Shown in pieces: positions 1-9,938 of a stretch of DNA of 64,000 nt. The stretch lies in contig NC_010581.1 of the NCBI RefSeq assembly GCF_000019845.1, positions 2,733,501 through 2,797,500 on the forward strand. Direction: 5' to 3'. The translations under genes were made by a program, and so were the position numbers. Source of the DNA: Beijerinckia indica subsp. indica ATCC 9039. GTDB lineage: Bacteria > Pseudomonadota > Alphaproteobacteria > Rhizobiales > Beijerinckiaceae. The stretch's first letter is position 1. Each line of letters starts with the position of its first letter. Under the pieces are notes generated by a model. The model worked only from the letters and a program-made list of their open reading frames with translations. It searched no databases and had not been told where the DNA came from.

Positions 1-1208
1 CGACCCTTGAGCCAACGCTTGCGGATACGGGCATTGAAAACCGGCGCTTCCTTGCGCGGATTGGCGCCGACGATCAGCAAGGAATCCGCGTCATCGATTC
101 CAGCGATGGTCGGGTTGAAAAGATAGGATGCGCGGCCGAGTTTCGGATCAAGCTTGACGCCATCTTGCCGAGCATCGAGATTGACCGAGCCTAATTTGCC
201 GAGGAGGCTTTGCAAGGCGAAGAGATCCTCGACGCTGGCGAGATCGCCGGCAATCGCGCCGATACGGGCAGGATTCGTCGCCTTCACCTTTTCGGCAATG
301 GTCGCGAAAGCTTCCTGCCAGGAGGCCGGCACAAGTTTGCCGCCCTTACGGACATAGGGCTTATCGAGACGGCGTGTCTTCAAACCATCGACGATCTGCC
401 GCGCTTTGTCGGAAATCCATTCCTCGTTCACGACATCATTGACGCGCGGCAGGATACGCATCACTTCCCGCCCGCGTGTGTCGATGCGGATCGCGGAACC
501 CAAAGCATCCATAACATCGATGGATTCGGTTTTGACCATTTCCCAGGCCCGCGCCCTGAAGGCCGATGGCTTGGGGAGCAACGCGCCAACCGGGCAAAGG
601 TCGGCGACATTGCCTTGCAACTCCGATGTCATCGCCGTTTCGAGATAGGTCGTAATCTCCATATCCTCGCCGCGACCGATCGCGCCCATGTCGCTGGTCC
701 CGGCGACTTCCGCCGTAAACCGGACGCAACGCGTGCAATGAATGCAGCGGTTCATCGAGGTGCGCACGAGGGCACCGATATATTTATCCTCGACCGCGCG
801 CTTGTTCTCGATATAGCGCGAGGAATCGACGCCAAAGGCCATGGCCTGGTCCTGCAGATCGCATTCACCACCCTGATCGCAGATCGGGCAATCGAGAGGG
901 TGATTGACGAGCAGGAATTCCATCACGCCTTCGCGCGCCTTTTTCACCATGGGGGATTTGGTGAGGACGACAGGCGGCTCGCCATTGGGGCCGGGACGCA
1001 GATCGCGCACAGCCATGGCGCAGGAGGCCGTAGGCTTGGGCGGCCCGCCCTTGACCTCAATGAGGCACATCCGGCAATTGCCGGCGATCGAGAGGCGCTC
1101 GTGGAAACAGAAACGTGGAATTTCCGCGCCCGCCGCCTCACAGGCCTGCAGCAGCGTATATTCCGGCGGTACGTCGATTTCTACGCCATCGACGATGAGT
1201 ATGCTCAT
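1..1208 (-). CDS. nuoG: NADH-quinone oxidoreductase subunit G (NuoG), 5' part, truncated by window edge
   Basis: This is the large iron-sulfur subunit of respiratory complex I, in the peripheral arm on the cytoplasmic side, passing electrons from NADH along Fe-S clusters. About 402 codons are visible. The protein starts [20 protein letters not shown], a 2Fe-2S ferredoxin-type N-terminus, with [15 protein letters not shown] as cluster ligands. A 4Fe-4S ligand set follows ([18 protein letters not shown]), then [10 protein letters not shown], then the molybdopterin-oxidoreductase-like domain. The ATG on the complement of 1206-1208 fits family N-termini exactly. The gene is last in the visible nuo operon, 79 bases after the small ORF that separates it from nuoF. 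The C-terminus lies outside the window. Confidence 0.96.
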   Translation of the reverse strand, partial: MSILIVDGVEIDVPPEYTLLQACEAAGAEIPRFCFHERLSIAGNCRMCLIEVKGGPPKPTASCAMAVRDLRPGPNGEPPVVLTKSPMVKKAREGVMEFLLVNHPLDCPICDQGGECDLQDQAMAFGVDSSRYIENKRAVEDKYIGALVRTSMNRCIHCTRCVRFTAEVAGTSDMGAIGRGEDMEITTYLETAMTSELQGNVADLCPVGALLPKPSAFRARAWEMVKTESIDVMDALGSAIRIDTRGREVMRILPRVNDVVNEEWISDKARQIVDGLKTRRLDKPYVRKGGKLVPASWQEAFATIAEKVKATNPARIGAIAGDLASVEDLFALQSLLGKLGSVNLDARQDGVKLDPKLGRASYLFNPTIAGIDDADSLLIVGANPRKEAPVFNARIRKRWLKG

Positions 1209-1287
1209 CTTTCAGGCTCCAAATTGCAGACGCCGTTTTGCGGGTCTTCAAGCCTTGCCCAGGTCTCGATCTGTTTTGACAAGATCA

Positions 1288-1620
1288 TCACAGACGCCCT
1301 GAGGTGTTGGGATGCGGATTAGCGGAATCCAATTGCTCGTGGACGAGCCCTAGACGGTGTTCGATCCTGTGCAAGCGCTCATCGAGCTGATCGAGACGGC
1401 CACCAAGCCCTGCGAGCAGGACTTCGACCTGAGCGCTTTGGGCCTGTGTCTGCCCGGCTTCGATCATCGTCAAACGCTCTTGCACATCCTTGAAATCATC
1501 ACGTGTCCGCGCAAAGAGGGTTTCGAGGCGATACAGCGATTCTTTCACCAAGGCACCCATGTCTTTATCCATAGGAACGCCTTTATCAGTGGGAGAAGCC
1601 ATCGTCGTCGCCACGATCAT
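1288..1620 (-). CDS. Small coiled-coil protein encoded between nuoF and nuoG
   Basis: A 110-residue protein of unknown function. It begins 5 bases after the nuoF stop, with an AGGTG-like ribosome binding site just upstream of the ATG. An internal start at MASPTDKG (1602) is also possible. The sequence is hydrophilic, without signal peptide or membrane segment. Residues from about 25 to 95 look like a long amphipathic helix or coiled coil (KESLYRLETLFARTRDDFKD, then RLDQLDERLHRIEHRLGLVH). The position inside the complex I operon means it is probably co-transcribed with nuo genes. It is not one of the 14 core subunits. It could be an accessory or assembly factor, or simply a passenger ORF. I do not recognise a family. 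Confidence 0.6.
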   Translation of the reverse strand: MIVATTMASPTDKGVPMDKDMGALVKESLYRLETLFARTRDDFKDVQERLTMIEAGQTQAQSAQVEVLLAGLGGRLDQLDERLHRIEHRLGLVHEQLDSANPHPNTSGRL

Positions 1621-1625
1621 CGCAC

Positions 1626-2942
1626 CTATTCAGCCGCGACACCGAAATCGCGGATCGGTTCGCTATGCGGATTAGCCGCATATTGATCGATCTTCTTTTC
1701 GATTTCCGAGCGGAAATGACGGATCAGGCCTTGCACCGGCCAAGCGGCCGCATCTCCCAAGGCGCAGATCGTATGACCTTCAATCCGGGTCGTGACATCC
1801 AGCAACATGTCAATCTCACGCTTTTGTGCGCGGCCTTCCGCCATGCGGGTCATCACGCGCCACAGCCAACCCGTCCCCTCGCGGCAGGGCGTGCATTGGC
1901 CACAGCTCTCGTGTTTATAGAAATGGCTGAGCCGCGCGATGGCACGCACAATATCCGTGGATTTATCCATCACGATGACGGCCGCCGTGCCAAGACCGGA
2001 TTTCAACCCGCGCAATGTATCGAAATCCATCGGCGCGTCGATGATCTCATGCGCCGGCACACAGGGCACGGAAGAGCCACCGGGAATGACAGCCAGAAGA
2101 TTATCCCAACCGCCGCGAATACCGCCGCAATGCCGGTCGATCAACTCCCGGAACGGGATCGACATGGCTTCCTCAACATTGCACCGCTTGTTCACATGGC
2201 CGGAAATACAGAAGAGCTTGGTGCCGGCATTATTCTTGGCGCCAAAGCTCGAAAACCAAGCCGCGCCACGCCGCAGAATGGTCGGCGCGACAGCAATCGA
2301 TTCCACATTATTGACTGTCGTCGGGCAGCCATAAAGGCCCATATTGGCGGGGAATGGCGGCTTCATGCGCGGCATGCCCTTCTTGCCCTCGAGCGATTCG
2401 AGAAGAGCCGTTTCTTCGCCGCAGATATAGGCGCCCGCACCATGGTGGACGTAAATATCGAAAGGCCAGCCGTGGATATTATTCTTGCCGACCAGCTTGG
2501 CCTCATAGGCCTGGGCGACGGCGGCCTCGAGCCTCTCGCGTTCGAAAATATATTCACCGCGAATGTAAATGTAGCAGGCATGCGCCTCCATCGCGAAAGA
2601 AGCGATGAGACATCCTTCGATCAGAAGATGGGGATCATTGCGCATGATCTCCCTGTCCTTGCAGGTGCCCGGCTCGGATTCATCGGCATTGACGACGAGA
2701 TAGGAAGGACGCGCCGGATCGGCCTTGGGCATGAAGGACCATTTAAGGCCAGTCGGGAAACCGGCCCCCCCACGCCCACGCAGGCCGGAAGCTTTCATCT
2801 CATTGAGAATCCAGTCCTTGCCCTTATCAATCAAGCCTTTGGTATTGTCCCAGGCGCCGCGTGCCATGGCGCCCTTGAGACCCCAATCGCCGTAGCCGTA
2901 AAGATTGGTGAAGATGCGGTCCTTGTCCTCAAGCATGGACAA
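1626..2942 (-). CDS. nuoF: NADH-quinone oxidoreductase subunit F (NuoF), FMN- and NADH-binding
   Basis: Complex I flavoprotein that oxidises NADH with FMN and passes electrons to the Fe-S chain through cluster N3. Its 438 residues match the usual 430-440. The glycine-rich NADH/FMN motif GRGGAGFP is at residues 56-63. [19 protein letters not shown] is the second flavin/NADH signature. [14 protein letters not shown] near residue 350 carries the N3 4Fe-4S ligands. It starts 8 bases after the nuoE stop. MLEDKDR, two codons in, is an alternative start. Membrane-associated on the cytoplasmic side as part of the NuoEFG module. Confidence 0.97.
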   Translation of the reverse strand: MSMLEDKDRIFTNLYGYGDWGLKGAMARGAWDNTKGLIDKGKDWILNEMKASGLRGRGGAGFPTGLKWSFMPKADPARPSYLVVNADESEPGTCKDREIMRNDPHLLIEGCLIASFAMEAHACYIYIRGEYIFERERLEAAVAQAYEAKLVGKNNIHGWPFDIYVHHGAGAYICGEETALLESLEGKKGMPRMKPPFPANMGLYGCPTTVNNVESIAVAPTILRRGAAWFSSFGAKNNAGTKLFCISGHVNKRCNVEEAMSIPFRELIDRHCGGIRGGWDNLLAVIPGGSSVPCVPAHEIIDAPMDFDTLRGLKSGLGTAAVIVMDKSTDIVRAIARLSHFYKHESCGQCTPCREGTGWLWRVMTRMAEGRAQKREIDMLLDVTTRIEGHTICALGDAAAWPVQGLIRHFRSEIEKKIDQYAANPHSEPIRDFGVAAE

Positions 2943-2950
2943 TCCCTCTC

Positions 2951-3619
2951 TTATTTCTGCGCCGGCTTGTCGCCGGGTGCAGTCGTTTTTAAAGATTGCG
3001 GCCCGGAGAGACCATCGGTGCCATAGAATGTCGTCAAGGCGGTCAGGCCACCATGCATTTCCGACGACGTCCGCCCGATCTGCGAACCGATCCGCACGGG
3101 CCGGCCCGCCGCCAGATCATCGAGCAAGGTCGCGAAATTCTCGGGCGTCAGATCTTCGTAATAATCATCATTGATCTGCACCATGGGGGCATTGCAGCAA
3201 GCCCCGAGACATTCGACTTCCTTCCAGGAGAAGAGACCGTCGCTCGTCACCTGCCCCTCCGGGCCGACGCGTTTCTCAAGCACGGCCTTGATGTCATCAG
3301 AACCGGCGATCAGGCAAGGCGTCGTACCACAGAATTGGATGTAATAGCGTCCAACCGGTTCGAGGTTGAACATCGTATAGAAGGTCGCGACTTCGAGCAC
3401 ACGAATATAAGGCATGTGCAGCATGTCGGCGACTTTTTCTATCGCCGGCCGCGGCAGCCAATAATCATGCTGTTTCTGAGCCTGCCACAAAAGCGAGATC
3501 ACGGCGGAAGCCTGACGGTCTTCCGGATATTTGGCAAGGATCACCTTGCAAATCGCCTCGCTTTCCGGCGTGAAGGCAAAAGAGTCTGGCTGGATTTCGG
3601 CCAAGCGGCGGTTACTCAT
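2951..3619 (-). CDS. nuoE: NADH-quinone oxidoreductase subunit E (NuoE), 24 kDa 2Fe-2S subunit
   Basis: Complex I subunit holding the off-pathway 2Fe-2S cluster N1a next to NuoF. The thioredoxin-like ferredoxin ligands are visible as C97, C102, C137 and C141 (QFCGTTPC and ECLGACC), in the expected C-x4-C and C-x3-C pattern. The 222 residues exceed the E. coli protein (166) because of a C-terminal extension of about 50 residues rich in Gly, Thr and Pro, as is common in alphaproteobacteria. It lies 40 bases after nuoD and immediately before nuoF on the same strand. Confidence 0.97.
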   Translation of the reverse strand: MSNRRLAEIQPDSFAFTPESEAICKVILAKYPEDRQASAVISLLWQAQKQHDYWLPRPAIEKVADMLHMPYIRVLEVATFYTMFNLEPVGRYYIQFCGTTPCLIAGSDDIKAVLEKRVGPEGQVTSDGLFSWKEVECLGACCNAPMVQINDDYYEDLTPENFATLLDDLAAGRPVRIGSQIGRTSSEMHGGLTALTTFYGTDGLSGPQSLKTTAPGDKPAQK

Positions 3620-3659
3620 GCGTGCACCTCTTGGAAAATTGTCTTACGGGCCGCAAAGC

Positions 3660-4850
3660 TCATCGATCGACCTCGCCGAACACGATGTCGAGCGAACCCA
3701 AAATGGCGCTGACATCGGCGAGCATGGATTTACGGCAGAGAAAATCCATGGCCGATAGATGCGCGAAACCGGGGGCCCTGATCTTGCACCGATAGGGTTT
3801 GTCGGTGCCGTCCGAGACGAGATAGACGCCGAATTCACCCTTGGGCGCTTCGACACCACAATAGACTTCGCCGGCTGGAACGTGGAAACCTTCGGTATAA
3901 AGCTTGAAATGATGGATCAGAGCTTCCATCGAGCGCTTCATTTCGGCGCGCGAGGGCGGCACGACCTTGTGCTGCGGCGTGGCGACGGGCCCCTTGCCAC
4001 TCGCCTGCGAGAGCTTCTCGACGCATTGCTTCATGATTTTCGTCGATTGCCGCATTTCTTCCATGCGGATCACCTGGCGATCATAATTATCGCCATGCCG
4101 GCCAACGGGAATGTCGAAATCCATTTCCTCGTAGCATTCATAGGGCTGCGCCTTGCGCAAATCCCAAGCGGCGCCCGAGCCGCGCACCATGACGCCCGAA
4201 AAACCCCAGCGCCAGCAATCCTCGAGGCTGATGACGCCAATATCGACATTGCGCTGCTTGAAAATGCGATTCTCAATGAAGAGATCATTGAGATCATCGC
4301 AGACCTTCAGGAAGGGATCGCACCAGGCGCCAATATCATCAATGAGCTGCTGCGGACAATCGATATGCACGCCGCCCGGCCGGAAATAATTGGCATGCAT
4401 GCGCGCGCCGGAGGCCCGCTCATAGAAGACCATCAGCTTTTCGCGTTCCTCAAAGCCCCAGAGCGGTGGCGTCAGAGCGCCAACGTCCATGGCCTGCGTC
4501 GTGACATTGAGAAGATGCGAGAGAATGCGGCCGATTTCACACCACAGAACCCGCAGCAATTGCCCACGGCGCGGGACTTCGATGCCAAGCAGCTTCTCAA
4601 TGGCGAGGCAGAAGGCATGTTCCTGATTCATCGGCGCGACATAATCGAGCCGATCGAAATAAGGCACGTTCTGCAGATAGGTACGCGCCTCCATCAGCTT
4701 CTCAGTACCCCGGTGCAGGAGGCCGATATGCGGATCGACACGCTCGACCACTTCGCCGTCGAGTTCGAGCACGAGCCGCAACACGCCATGCGCCGCCGGA
4801 TGCTGGGGGCCGAAATTGATCGCGAAATTGCGGACCGGATTATCGTTCAT
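3660..4850 (-). CDS. nuoD: NADH-quinone oxidoreductase subunit D (NuoD), 49 kDa quinone-site subunit
   Basis: Complex I subunit related to the large subunit of NiFe hydrogenases; it forms part of the quinone-binding cavity with NuoB. Its 396 residues are the usual length for alphaproteobacterial separate NuoD (not fused to NuoC). The N-terminus has [20 protein letters not shown], the family signature with the quinone-site histidine. The C-terminus ends DIVFGEVDR, a very conserved ending. The gene starts 50 bases after nuoC and is followed by nuoE. Confidence 0.98.
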   Translation of the reverse strand: MNDNPVRNFAINFGPQHPAAHGVLRLVLELDGEVVERVDPHIGLLHRGTEKLMEARTYLQNVPYFDRLDYVAPMNQEHAFCLAIEKLLGIEVPRRGQLLRVLWCEIGRILSHLLNVTTQAMDVGALTPPLWGFEEREKLMVFYERASGARMHANYFRPGGVHIDCPQQLIDDIGAWCDPFLKVCDDLNDLFIENRIFKQRNVDIGVISLEDCWRWGFSGVMVRGSGAAWDLRKAQPYECYEEMDFDIPVGRHGDNYDRQVIRMEEMRQSTKIMKQCVEKLSQASGKGPVATPQHKVVPPSRAEMKRSMEALIHHFKLYTEGFHVPAGEVYCGVEAPKGEFGVYLVSDGTDKPYRCKIRAPGFAHLSAMDFLCRKSMLADVSAILGSLDIVFGEVDR

Positions 4851-4900
4851 GATATTCGCTCATGATTCTCAGGCGAGCCATGCCTCGATGAGGCATCGAT

Positions 4901-5569
4901 TCATTGAGGATTATGTTTGACCTTCTCATCACCCGGCAGGATGTAGTCGATCGCGCCTTCCCAGGGAGACAGAAAATCGAAACTGCGGAACTCCTGAACC
5001 AGTTGCACGGGTTCGTAGACGACACGCTTCTGTTCGTCGTCGTAACGGACCTCGGCATAGCCGGTCATCGGAAAATCCTTGCGCAGGGGATGACCGTCGA
5101 AACCATAATCGGTCAGCAGGCGCCGCAAGTCGGGATGGCCGGAAAACAAGACACCGAAAAAGTCGTAAGCCTCGCGTTCGAACCAATTGGCTGCGGGATA
5201 GAACGAGGACAACGAAGGAACGGGCGTATTCTCGTCGGTTTCCACCTTGATGCGGATCCGGCGATTATGTTTCGGCGATAAGAGATGCGTCACGACATCG
5301 AAACGCCGTTCCCGCAAGGGATAATCCACCGCCGTCAGATCGATGAAGGACACATACAAAGCGCTCGGATCATCACGCAAATAAGTGATTGTTTCGATCA
5401 GGCGACCGGCTTCGACCGTCAAGGTCAATTCACCGAAGGCGACCGTGGCAGCTTTTATCGCTCCAGGCAGGGCCGCGCCAATCGCCTCGCCCTGCCGCGT
5501 CAATTCCTGATGCAGCAATTCCCGACGATCATTATCCATCGCATCTTCCTCGAGGATATCTTGCGCCAT
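4901..5569 (-). CDS. nuoC: NADH-quinone oxidoreductase subunit C (NuoC), 30 kDa subunit
   Basis: Peripheral-arm structural subunit of complex I that packs against NuoD. The 30 kDa signature is present as [20 protein letters not shown] followed by [20 protein letters not shown]. The C-terminal [13 protein letters not shown] is typical. The reading frame opens at 5569 (MAQDILEED). A second start, MDNDRREL at 5539, would give 212 residues and is about equally plausible. It lies between nuoB (29-base gap) and nuoD in the nuo operon. Confidence 0.97.
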   Translation of the reverse strand: MAQDILEEDAMDNDRRELLHQELTRQGEAIGAALPGAIKAATVAFGELTLTVEAGRLIETITYLRDDPSALYVSFIDLTAVDYPLRERRFDVVTHLLSPKHNRRIRIKVETDENTPVPSLSSFYPAANWFEREAYDFFGVLFSGHPDLRRLLTDYGFDGHPLRKDFPMTGYAEVRYDDEQKRVVYEPVQLVQEFRSFDFLSPWEGAIDYILPGDEKVKHNPQ

Positions 5570-5598
5570 GGTGAAAGATCATGGCGCAAGATGGGCTC

Positions 5599-6141
5599 TT
5601 ATCGTTCGATCGTGCCTGTACGGCGGATCTTTTTCTGCAGCAGAAGCACACCATAGAGCAGCGCTTCCGCCGAAGGCGGACAGCCCGGCACGTAAATATC
5701 GACGGGCACGATCCGATCGCAGCCGCGCACGACGGAATAGGAATAATGGTAATAGCCACCACCATTGGCGCAGGAGCCCATGGAAATGACATAGCGCGGC
5801 TCGGGCATCTGGTCGTAGACCTTGCGCAAGGCGGGCGCCATCTTGTTGGTCAACGTGCCGGCGACGATCATGACATCGGATTGGCGTGGCGAACCGCGCG
5901 GCGCAAAGCCGAACCGCTCGCAATCATAACGCGGCATCGACATCTGCATCATTTCCACGGCGCAGCAGGCAAGACCAAAGGTCATCCACATCAAGGAGCC
6001 GGTACGCGCCCAATTGATGAGCTCATCCGTCGACGTGACGAGAAACCCTTTGTCGGCAAGCTGGTCGTTGATCGACAGGAAATAATTATCCTGCGCCGGG
6101 GGAGTGCCGACGACCGGCTGAGGTGTGGCGATCAATCCCAT
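5599..6141 (-). CDS. nuoB: NADH-quinone oxidoreductase subunit B (NuoB), cluster N2 subunit
   Basis: Carries the terminal 4Fe-4S cluster N2 that reduces quinone. Visible ligands are the double cysteine in [10 protein letters not shown], the cysteine in [10 protein letters not shown] and that in [15 protein letters not shown] chose the ATG at 6141 (MGLIATPQ, 180 residues). It overlaps the nuoA stop in the string ATGGGATTGA, pointing to translational coupling, and has AAAGGGG 8 bases upstream. The frame is open further, to 6162. Part of the nuo operon between nuoA and nuoC. Confidence 0.97.
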   Translation of the reverse strand: MGLIATPQPVVGTPPAQDNYFLSINDQLADKGFLVTSTDELINWARTGSLMWMTFGLACCAVEMMQMSMPRYDCERFGFAPRGSPRQSDVMIVAGTLTNKMAPALRKVYDQMPEPRYVISMGSCANGGGYYHYSYSVVRGCDRIVPVDIYVPGCPPSAEALLYGVLLLQKKIRRTGTIER

Positions 6142-6497
6142 TCGAGCGCCCCTTTCTTCCATTCGTAGATGAATCCGACCGTCAGGATTCCGAGGAAGAT
6201 GATCATCGACCAGAAGCCGAGATCCCCAATCGTGCGGAAGGCGATGGCCCAGGGAAACAGAAAGGCGACTTCAAGATCGAAGACGATGAACAACAAAGCG
6301 ACGAGATAGAAGCGCACATCGAACTTCATGCGGGCATCGTCGAAAGCATTGAAACCGCATTCATAAGCGGAAAGCTTTTCGGGATCCGGCGATTTGAAAG
6401 CCACCAGGAAGGGCGCGATGAGCAAAGCCGCAGCAATAAAGGCCGCGACACCCGCGAAAACCACCAGCGGCAAATATTGATCGAAAAGGTTCAGCAT
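6132..6497 (-). CDS. nuoA: NADH-quinone oxidoreductase subunit A (NuoA)
   Basis: Small membrane subunit of complex I with three predicted transmembrane helices ([53 protein letters not shown]). The conserved loop [12 protein letters not shown] (family form YECG) lies between helices 1 and 2. The frame is open back to 6623, but I chose the ATG at 6497 ([10 protein letters not shown], 121 residues). AGGAGG lies 7 bases upstream of it, and 121 residues is the normal length. An ATG at 6503 sits too close to that ribosome binding site. First gene of the nuo operon; the promoter should lie in 6.5-7.3 kb. Confidence 0.96.
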   Translation of the reverse strand: MLNLFDQYLPLVVFAGVAAFIAAALLIAPFLVAFKSPDPEKLSAYECGFNAFDDARMKFDVRFYLVALLFIVFDLEVAFLFPWAIAFRTIGDLGFWSMIIFLGILTVGFIYEWKKGALEWD

Positions 6498-7308
6498 GAA
6501 CATGCCTCCTTGGGCCTGGATAAGGCCATGGTCCGAACCGTCAACCCCTTCATTGGTTGACGCACGAACCGATTCAAAGAATTTATCGTGAATATCGATC
6601 TTTATTCGCGATAAAGACCCCAAGTCGTCGCCGCAAAATCACCACCGAAACCTGATGCTTGATCAGGAGGCGCTGACTCTCCTCAACCTCTCCTCACGCA
6701 AGCCCAGACTGGGCTTGAAACTCTTCTCTACGGACTGGCTATTCGATCGCCAGGCTCCTCCCCCCATTTCGTTTCGCGGTGGGAGAAACCGTGCCGACCA
6801 ACGGCCTTCGCGTGGAGCGGGACAGCGGGATCGGCTGAAAATTCAAGACCGGAGCAATGAGATTCGATCCACATCGCTCCCGTGTTTTGCGATCCGTATC
6901 GCAGTGCAAACCCCGGCGCAAGAGAATCTCTAGTCACGAGCAAGCGAGCATTCCTCTTCGGCCACTTTGCTTTCGATAGAGGCAATCTCGAAAAACAGAG
7001 GGAAGAGAAGGAGAAAGACGGCGGGATTTCGTCCAAGGGCGCGGCCTACGCTCTATCGATCGGACGAGGTCAAGCTTGCCAGGGATAGGCTTTCGCAAGA
7101 CAACGACAAAATTCGGGAACATTGCTTACGGCGAACCCATAGCCTCAAGCGGCCATGCCCTGCATGGGCTGCTTGAGCAGAAAAGCTTCGGGGTTTTTGA
7201 GAAGAAAAAAGGGAGCCTTCCTCTCCGATCGCGTCGGAAAGGACACTCACGCCGCACACACTCTAATATCTTAGAGTGTCAGGATAGGCGGACCACAGCT
7301 CCAATGAA
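6498..7308. other. Non-coding interval upstream of the nuo operon
   Basis: About 810 bases with no convincing gene. Short ORFs here on both strands have no recognisable product. It should contain the nuo promoter, but I cannot pin down -35/-10 boxes. A hairpin is visible at 7144-7177 (outer arms CTCAAGC and GCTTGAG, inner arms CCATG and CATGG). The proximal 60 bases carry the nuoA ribosome binding site. A small RNA or 5' leader is possible but not demonstrated. Confidence 0.4.
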
Positions 7309-7385
<77 letters not shown>

Positions 7386-7544
7386 ATTCGTCCGAAGCGT
7401 TCCGCGTCGGAGGACAGCCGAATAGGCTAGCTAATGAACGAAGTCAAGCATGAAACCGTGGCAAAAGCTTTCTTCATCACGCAGCACCGATTTGCTCGAA
7501 GAGTGTTTGCCTTGTATGGACGGACTAATCCCTTTTCTTTCAAT

Positions 7545-7589
7545 GAAAAAAGCCGAACCCGGGATCAATCCCGGGTTCGGCTTTTTTTT
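7545..7589 (-). terminator. Intrinsic terminator, bidirectional in form
   Basis: A near-perfect inverted repeat: AGCCGAACCCGGGAT and ATCCCGGGTTCGGCT around a 2-base centre, flanked by runs of A on the left and T on the right. It ends 14 bases beyond the stop of the minus-strand gene at 7603 and would terminate it. It could also act on the other strand. Confidence 0.9.
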
Positions 7590-7602
7590 GGAGATTGATC
7601 TG

Positions 7603-8250
7603 TTACAGGGTCGCGGAGCCCAGATGCCATTTGCTGATTTCGGCGCGACTCACAATATGCACATCCTCGGGCCGCATATGTTCAGCCAAGACGATCACAT
7701 TGGGGCTGACCCCCATCGACCGCGTATAGCGTTCCAGAACCTGGCTCATCTCGCCATCGTCCTCCTGACGCCCTTCAATGGACAAGAGATACATCTTGTG
7801 GAGACCAAGCTCGCTCTGAGGCGGAATCACCCGTTTACGGGCCCCCATCAGCGCATAGACGCACGCCGAATAGCATCGCGCTCCAATGAGCTGCGCCGCT
7901 TGATCATCGCCCTGCTCGACGCGCGCCACGACAGCCACCAGCCCCAATCGTCTGAAAATCTTGCCGAGCTCCATGGCCGCCATGACTTTCCCGCCATAGG
8001 AATGCATATAGACGACGGATTGAATGGGATGCTGGGGCAAATTGCGCTGCATGAAACGCAGGAAAGCCTCCGGCGTCGCATCAGTGATTTCACCTTCCAT
8101 CGCGACGGCCTGGCAATCCACACCGCAAGCGCTCTTTGGGCCCGCCGGGATGAGGCGGAAGGCCATGGAATCGGCACGCGCCGGTTGCAAGCCCGCCAAT
8201 CCATAAGCCAAAGCCAAGACCAGCAGCCCCCCTCCCCCGCGGTTCATCAT
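7603..8250 (-). CDS. Exported ClpP/crotonase-fold-like hypothetical protein (COG3904-like)
   Basis: A hypothetical protein with an N-terminal signal peptide (MMNRGGGG, then LLVLALAYGLAGL, cleaved after a PARA-like site), so probably periplasmic or lipid-free exported. The mature part contains VVYMHSYGGKVMAAMELGK followed by GARCYSACVYALMGARKRV. These resemble the glycine-rich oxyanion and nucleophile-serine regions of ClpP-class proteases, in the arrangement of COG3904-type periplasmic proteins. The serine in CYSAC is the likely nucleophile. The frame is open to 8466, but I chose the ATG at 8250 because it gives a proper signal peptide. No strong ribosome binding site is visible there. Catalytic activity is inferred, not shown. 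Confidence 0.65.
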   Translation of the reverse strand: MMNRGGGGLLVLALAYGLAGLQPARADSMAFRLIPAGPKSACGVDCQAVAMEGEITDATPEAFLRFMQRNLPQHPIQSVVYMHSYGGKVMAAMELGKIFRRLGLVAVVARVEQGDDQAAQLIGARCYSACVYALMGARKRVIPPQSELGLHKMYLLSIEGRQEDDGEMSQVLERYTRSMGVSPNVIVLAEHMRPEDVHIVSRAEISKWHLGSATL

Positions 8251-8782
8251 ATGCCGACGAGCGGAAGCGGGCTTCTGCCGGCAGGGAACCAAAACGCCAG
8301 AATGCATCGGGGAAATGCTTTGTGTGCCGCCAAGGAATGGGGAGCGCAACACCCGCCAGGGCGCGGAAATCAAAGCAACGGAACGACGAACGAAAGAGAA
8401 GAGAGAAGAAAGTCGGCCCGGCGCATGGCGGGCCTGTGGACCTTCCTTGTTTGCATTTCCCAACATTTCCTCTCCTATTGATTATAATGAGCTTTCTCCG
8501 TGGCGTAGAACCTTGGAGGCTCAATCGATTATTAGAAAAGAAACTGTATTATGAAAAAGGAAAGCTTTTCAAGATTCCTTTTGGAGACGGAAATGGGGCT
8601 GCCTGACGCAGGCCTCATCCTGGATGGACACGGACCACCAACGGGAAAGAGCGTTTTCATCATCATGAAAACGCTCTTCTAAAGCCCGATGGATCGGCTT
8701 CGTCAGAAAGAGAAAGACGAAACAACGATCTGATCTTTTCAGTATGATTTCCCCCAAAAGTCGGGGAAGAGGTCCCTGACCT
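8251..8782. other. Interval without a supported gene, with a perfect inverted repeat
   Basis: About 530 bases. Overlapping short ORFs on both strands have no recognisable product. The notable element is an inverted repeat at 8647-8680: AAGAGCGTTTTCAT and ATGAAAACGCTCTT around a few bases. It lies downstream of the minus-strand gene at 8783 and may be a weak terminator or an mRNA-end hairpin. No long U tract follows on either strand. Confidence 0.35.
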
Positions 8783-9097
8783 CTATTCGATACCCGCCTC
8801 GTGATTACGGGCATTCCAGGCTGAGCGGAACCGTTCGGTAATTTCAATTGGATCGGTGATCGCCGGCTTTGCGGCAGCCAAAGCGCCACGCACCACGGAA
8901 GCCTCCTCCGCAGTGAGCACGACGGGGCCCGCCATGAAAGCAGCATTGGGAAGCGTAAAGAGGATCGCCTCGCGATTAGGATGGTCCTTCAAGGACACGA
9001 GCGAATTGGCGACCGGCTTTCCGTCGACGCAGACATTCGTCCCGATGACTTCAATCTTCCGCCCGTCGGAAGTTTCCCTAATGAAAACGGTTTCCAT
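8783..9097 (-). CDS. Hypothetical protein, 104 residues
   Basis: A small soluble protein starting METVFIRETSDGRKIEVIGT with no signal peptide or membrane segment. The first half looks like a beta-rich fold (alternating hydrophobics: KIEVIGTNVCVDGKPVANSL). The second half has a likely helix, VLTAEEASVVRGALAAAKP. Codon usage resembles neighbouring real genes. It stands alone between the TPR-like gene (126 bases upstream) and the exported protein gene. I do not recognise a family. Confidence 0.6.
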   Translation of the reverse strand: METVFIRETSDGRKIEVIGTNVCVDGKPVANSLVSLKDHPNREAILFTLPNAAFMAGPVVLTAEEASVVRGALAAAKPAITDPIEITERFRSAWNARNHEAGIE

Positions 9098-9222
9098 CTT
9101 ACCTCAACCTCGCTTGGCCGATCCCTATCAAGGAGTCTTCACATTAAGCACAGGCGATATTTAGGAGCCCATGCTTGTGCTAGCAAGGAAAAGCAAATTC
9201 CAGTCCAGACCGCACGCCACGC

Positions 9223-9726
9223 TCAATCGACGCCAGCCGCCAGGGCCGCGATGACGCTGCCGCCGACTTTCTCCATGGCGCCAAGTTCATCGATCTTGGC
9301 GAGATAAGTCCGGGAAATCGCGTTTTCGTCGCGCCGCAGATGAATGAAGGCCAAAGCTTTCAAAGTATAAAGCGCGAAATGGCCGGCGCTATTGACGTCG
9401 GAGGAAATCTGATCGGTCTTCCAGACACGCCAATCTGGATCAAGCCCAGCCTGACGCGCAGCTTCCATCAGGCCGGCGGTCGCGATGGCCAGAGCCTCAT
9501 CGAGATTGCCCTGATAGGTGTGAATTTTATAAAGGCAGAGATAGGTCGGCAGCGCCTCAGGATCGAGCATCAAGGCCTCGCGAAAGGCCTTGTCCGCTCC
9601 TTCGGAGTCATGACGATAGAGCGCGACACCACGCTGCAGGATCTCATTCACTTCCGGCGGAACCTCGCCGAAATTGATCAGATCATCCGTAACGCGGAGT
9701 TTTATGGCTTCTTTTGGATCGGACAT
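9223..9726 (-). CDS. Tetratricopeptide-repeat-like hypothetical protein
   Basis: A 167-residue soluble protein. ILQRGVALYRHDSEGADKAF followed by REALMLDPEALPTYLCLYKI reads as one to two TPR-like helical hairpins. A third helix pair follows around GNLDEALAIATAGLMEAARQ. The N-terminal 25 residues are charged and variable. No catalytic motif is visible. Proteins of this kind usually act as scaffolds. The gene is monocistronic, divergent from recA with a 212-base intergenic region. Confidence 0.6.
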   Translation of the reverse strand: MSDPKEAIKLRVTDDLINFGEVPPEVNEILQRGVALYRHDSEGADKAFREALMLDPEALPTYLCLYKIHTYQGNLDEALAIATAGLMEAARQAGLDPDWRVWKTDQISSDVNSAGHFALYTLKALAFIHLRRDENAISRTYLAKIDELGAMEKVGGSVIAALAAGVD

Positions 9727-9859
9727 GGGCGGCTGTAACCATCACGACATTCAGCTATTTGATGCACGCACAAGCAAAACCTGCACCATTACCGCGAGCA
9801 GCAGCATAAACCAAGCTTTCTCAATGGCCTCCCCTTTAGAGAAGGACTCTTGCGGATGA

Positions 9860-9874
9860 GAACAAAAGTGGTAC
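9860..9874 (+). promoter_or_regulatory. Candidate LexA (SOS) operator upstream of recA
   Basis: The string GAAC-N7-GTAC lies 65 bases upstream of the recA start. The alphaproteobacterial LexA box is known to be GAAC-N7-GAAC (or GTTC-N7-GTTC), so this copy has one mismatch in the second half. Position and near match make it the best SOS-box candidate in the interval. Confidence 0.45.
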
Positions 9875-9938
9875 ATTAGATCAAATTGTTAGAAAGATTG
9901 CGCCAGCGCCGAGCTCGTGCAAGAAGGAACACCGTGCC

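Noticed and set aside
210..1322. 370-residue plus-strand ORF antisense to nuoG
   Set aside because: Shadow of nuoG; the minus-strand frame has all ferredoxin and 4Fe-4S motifs.
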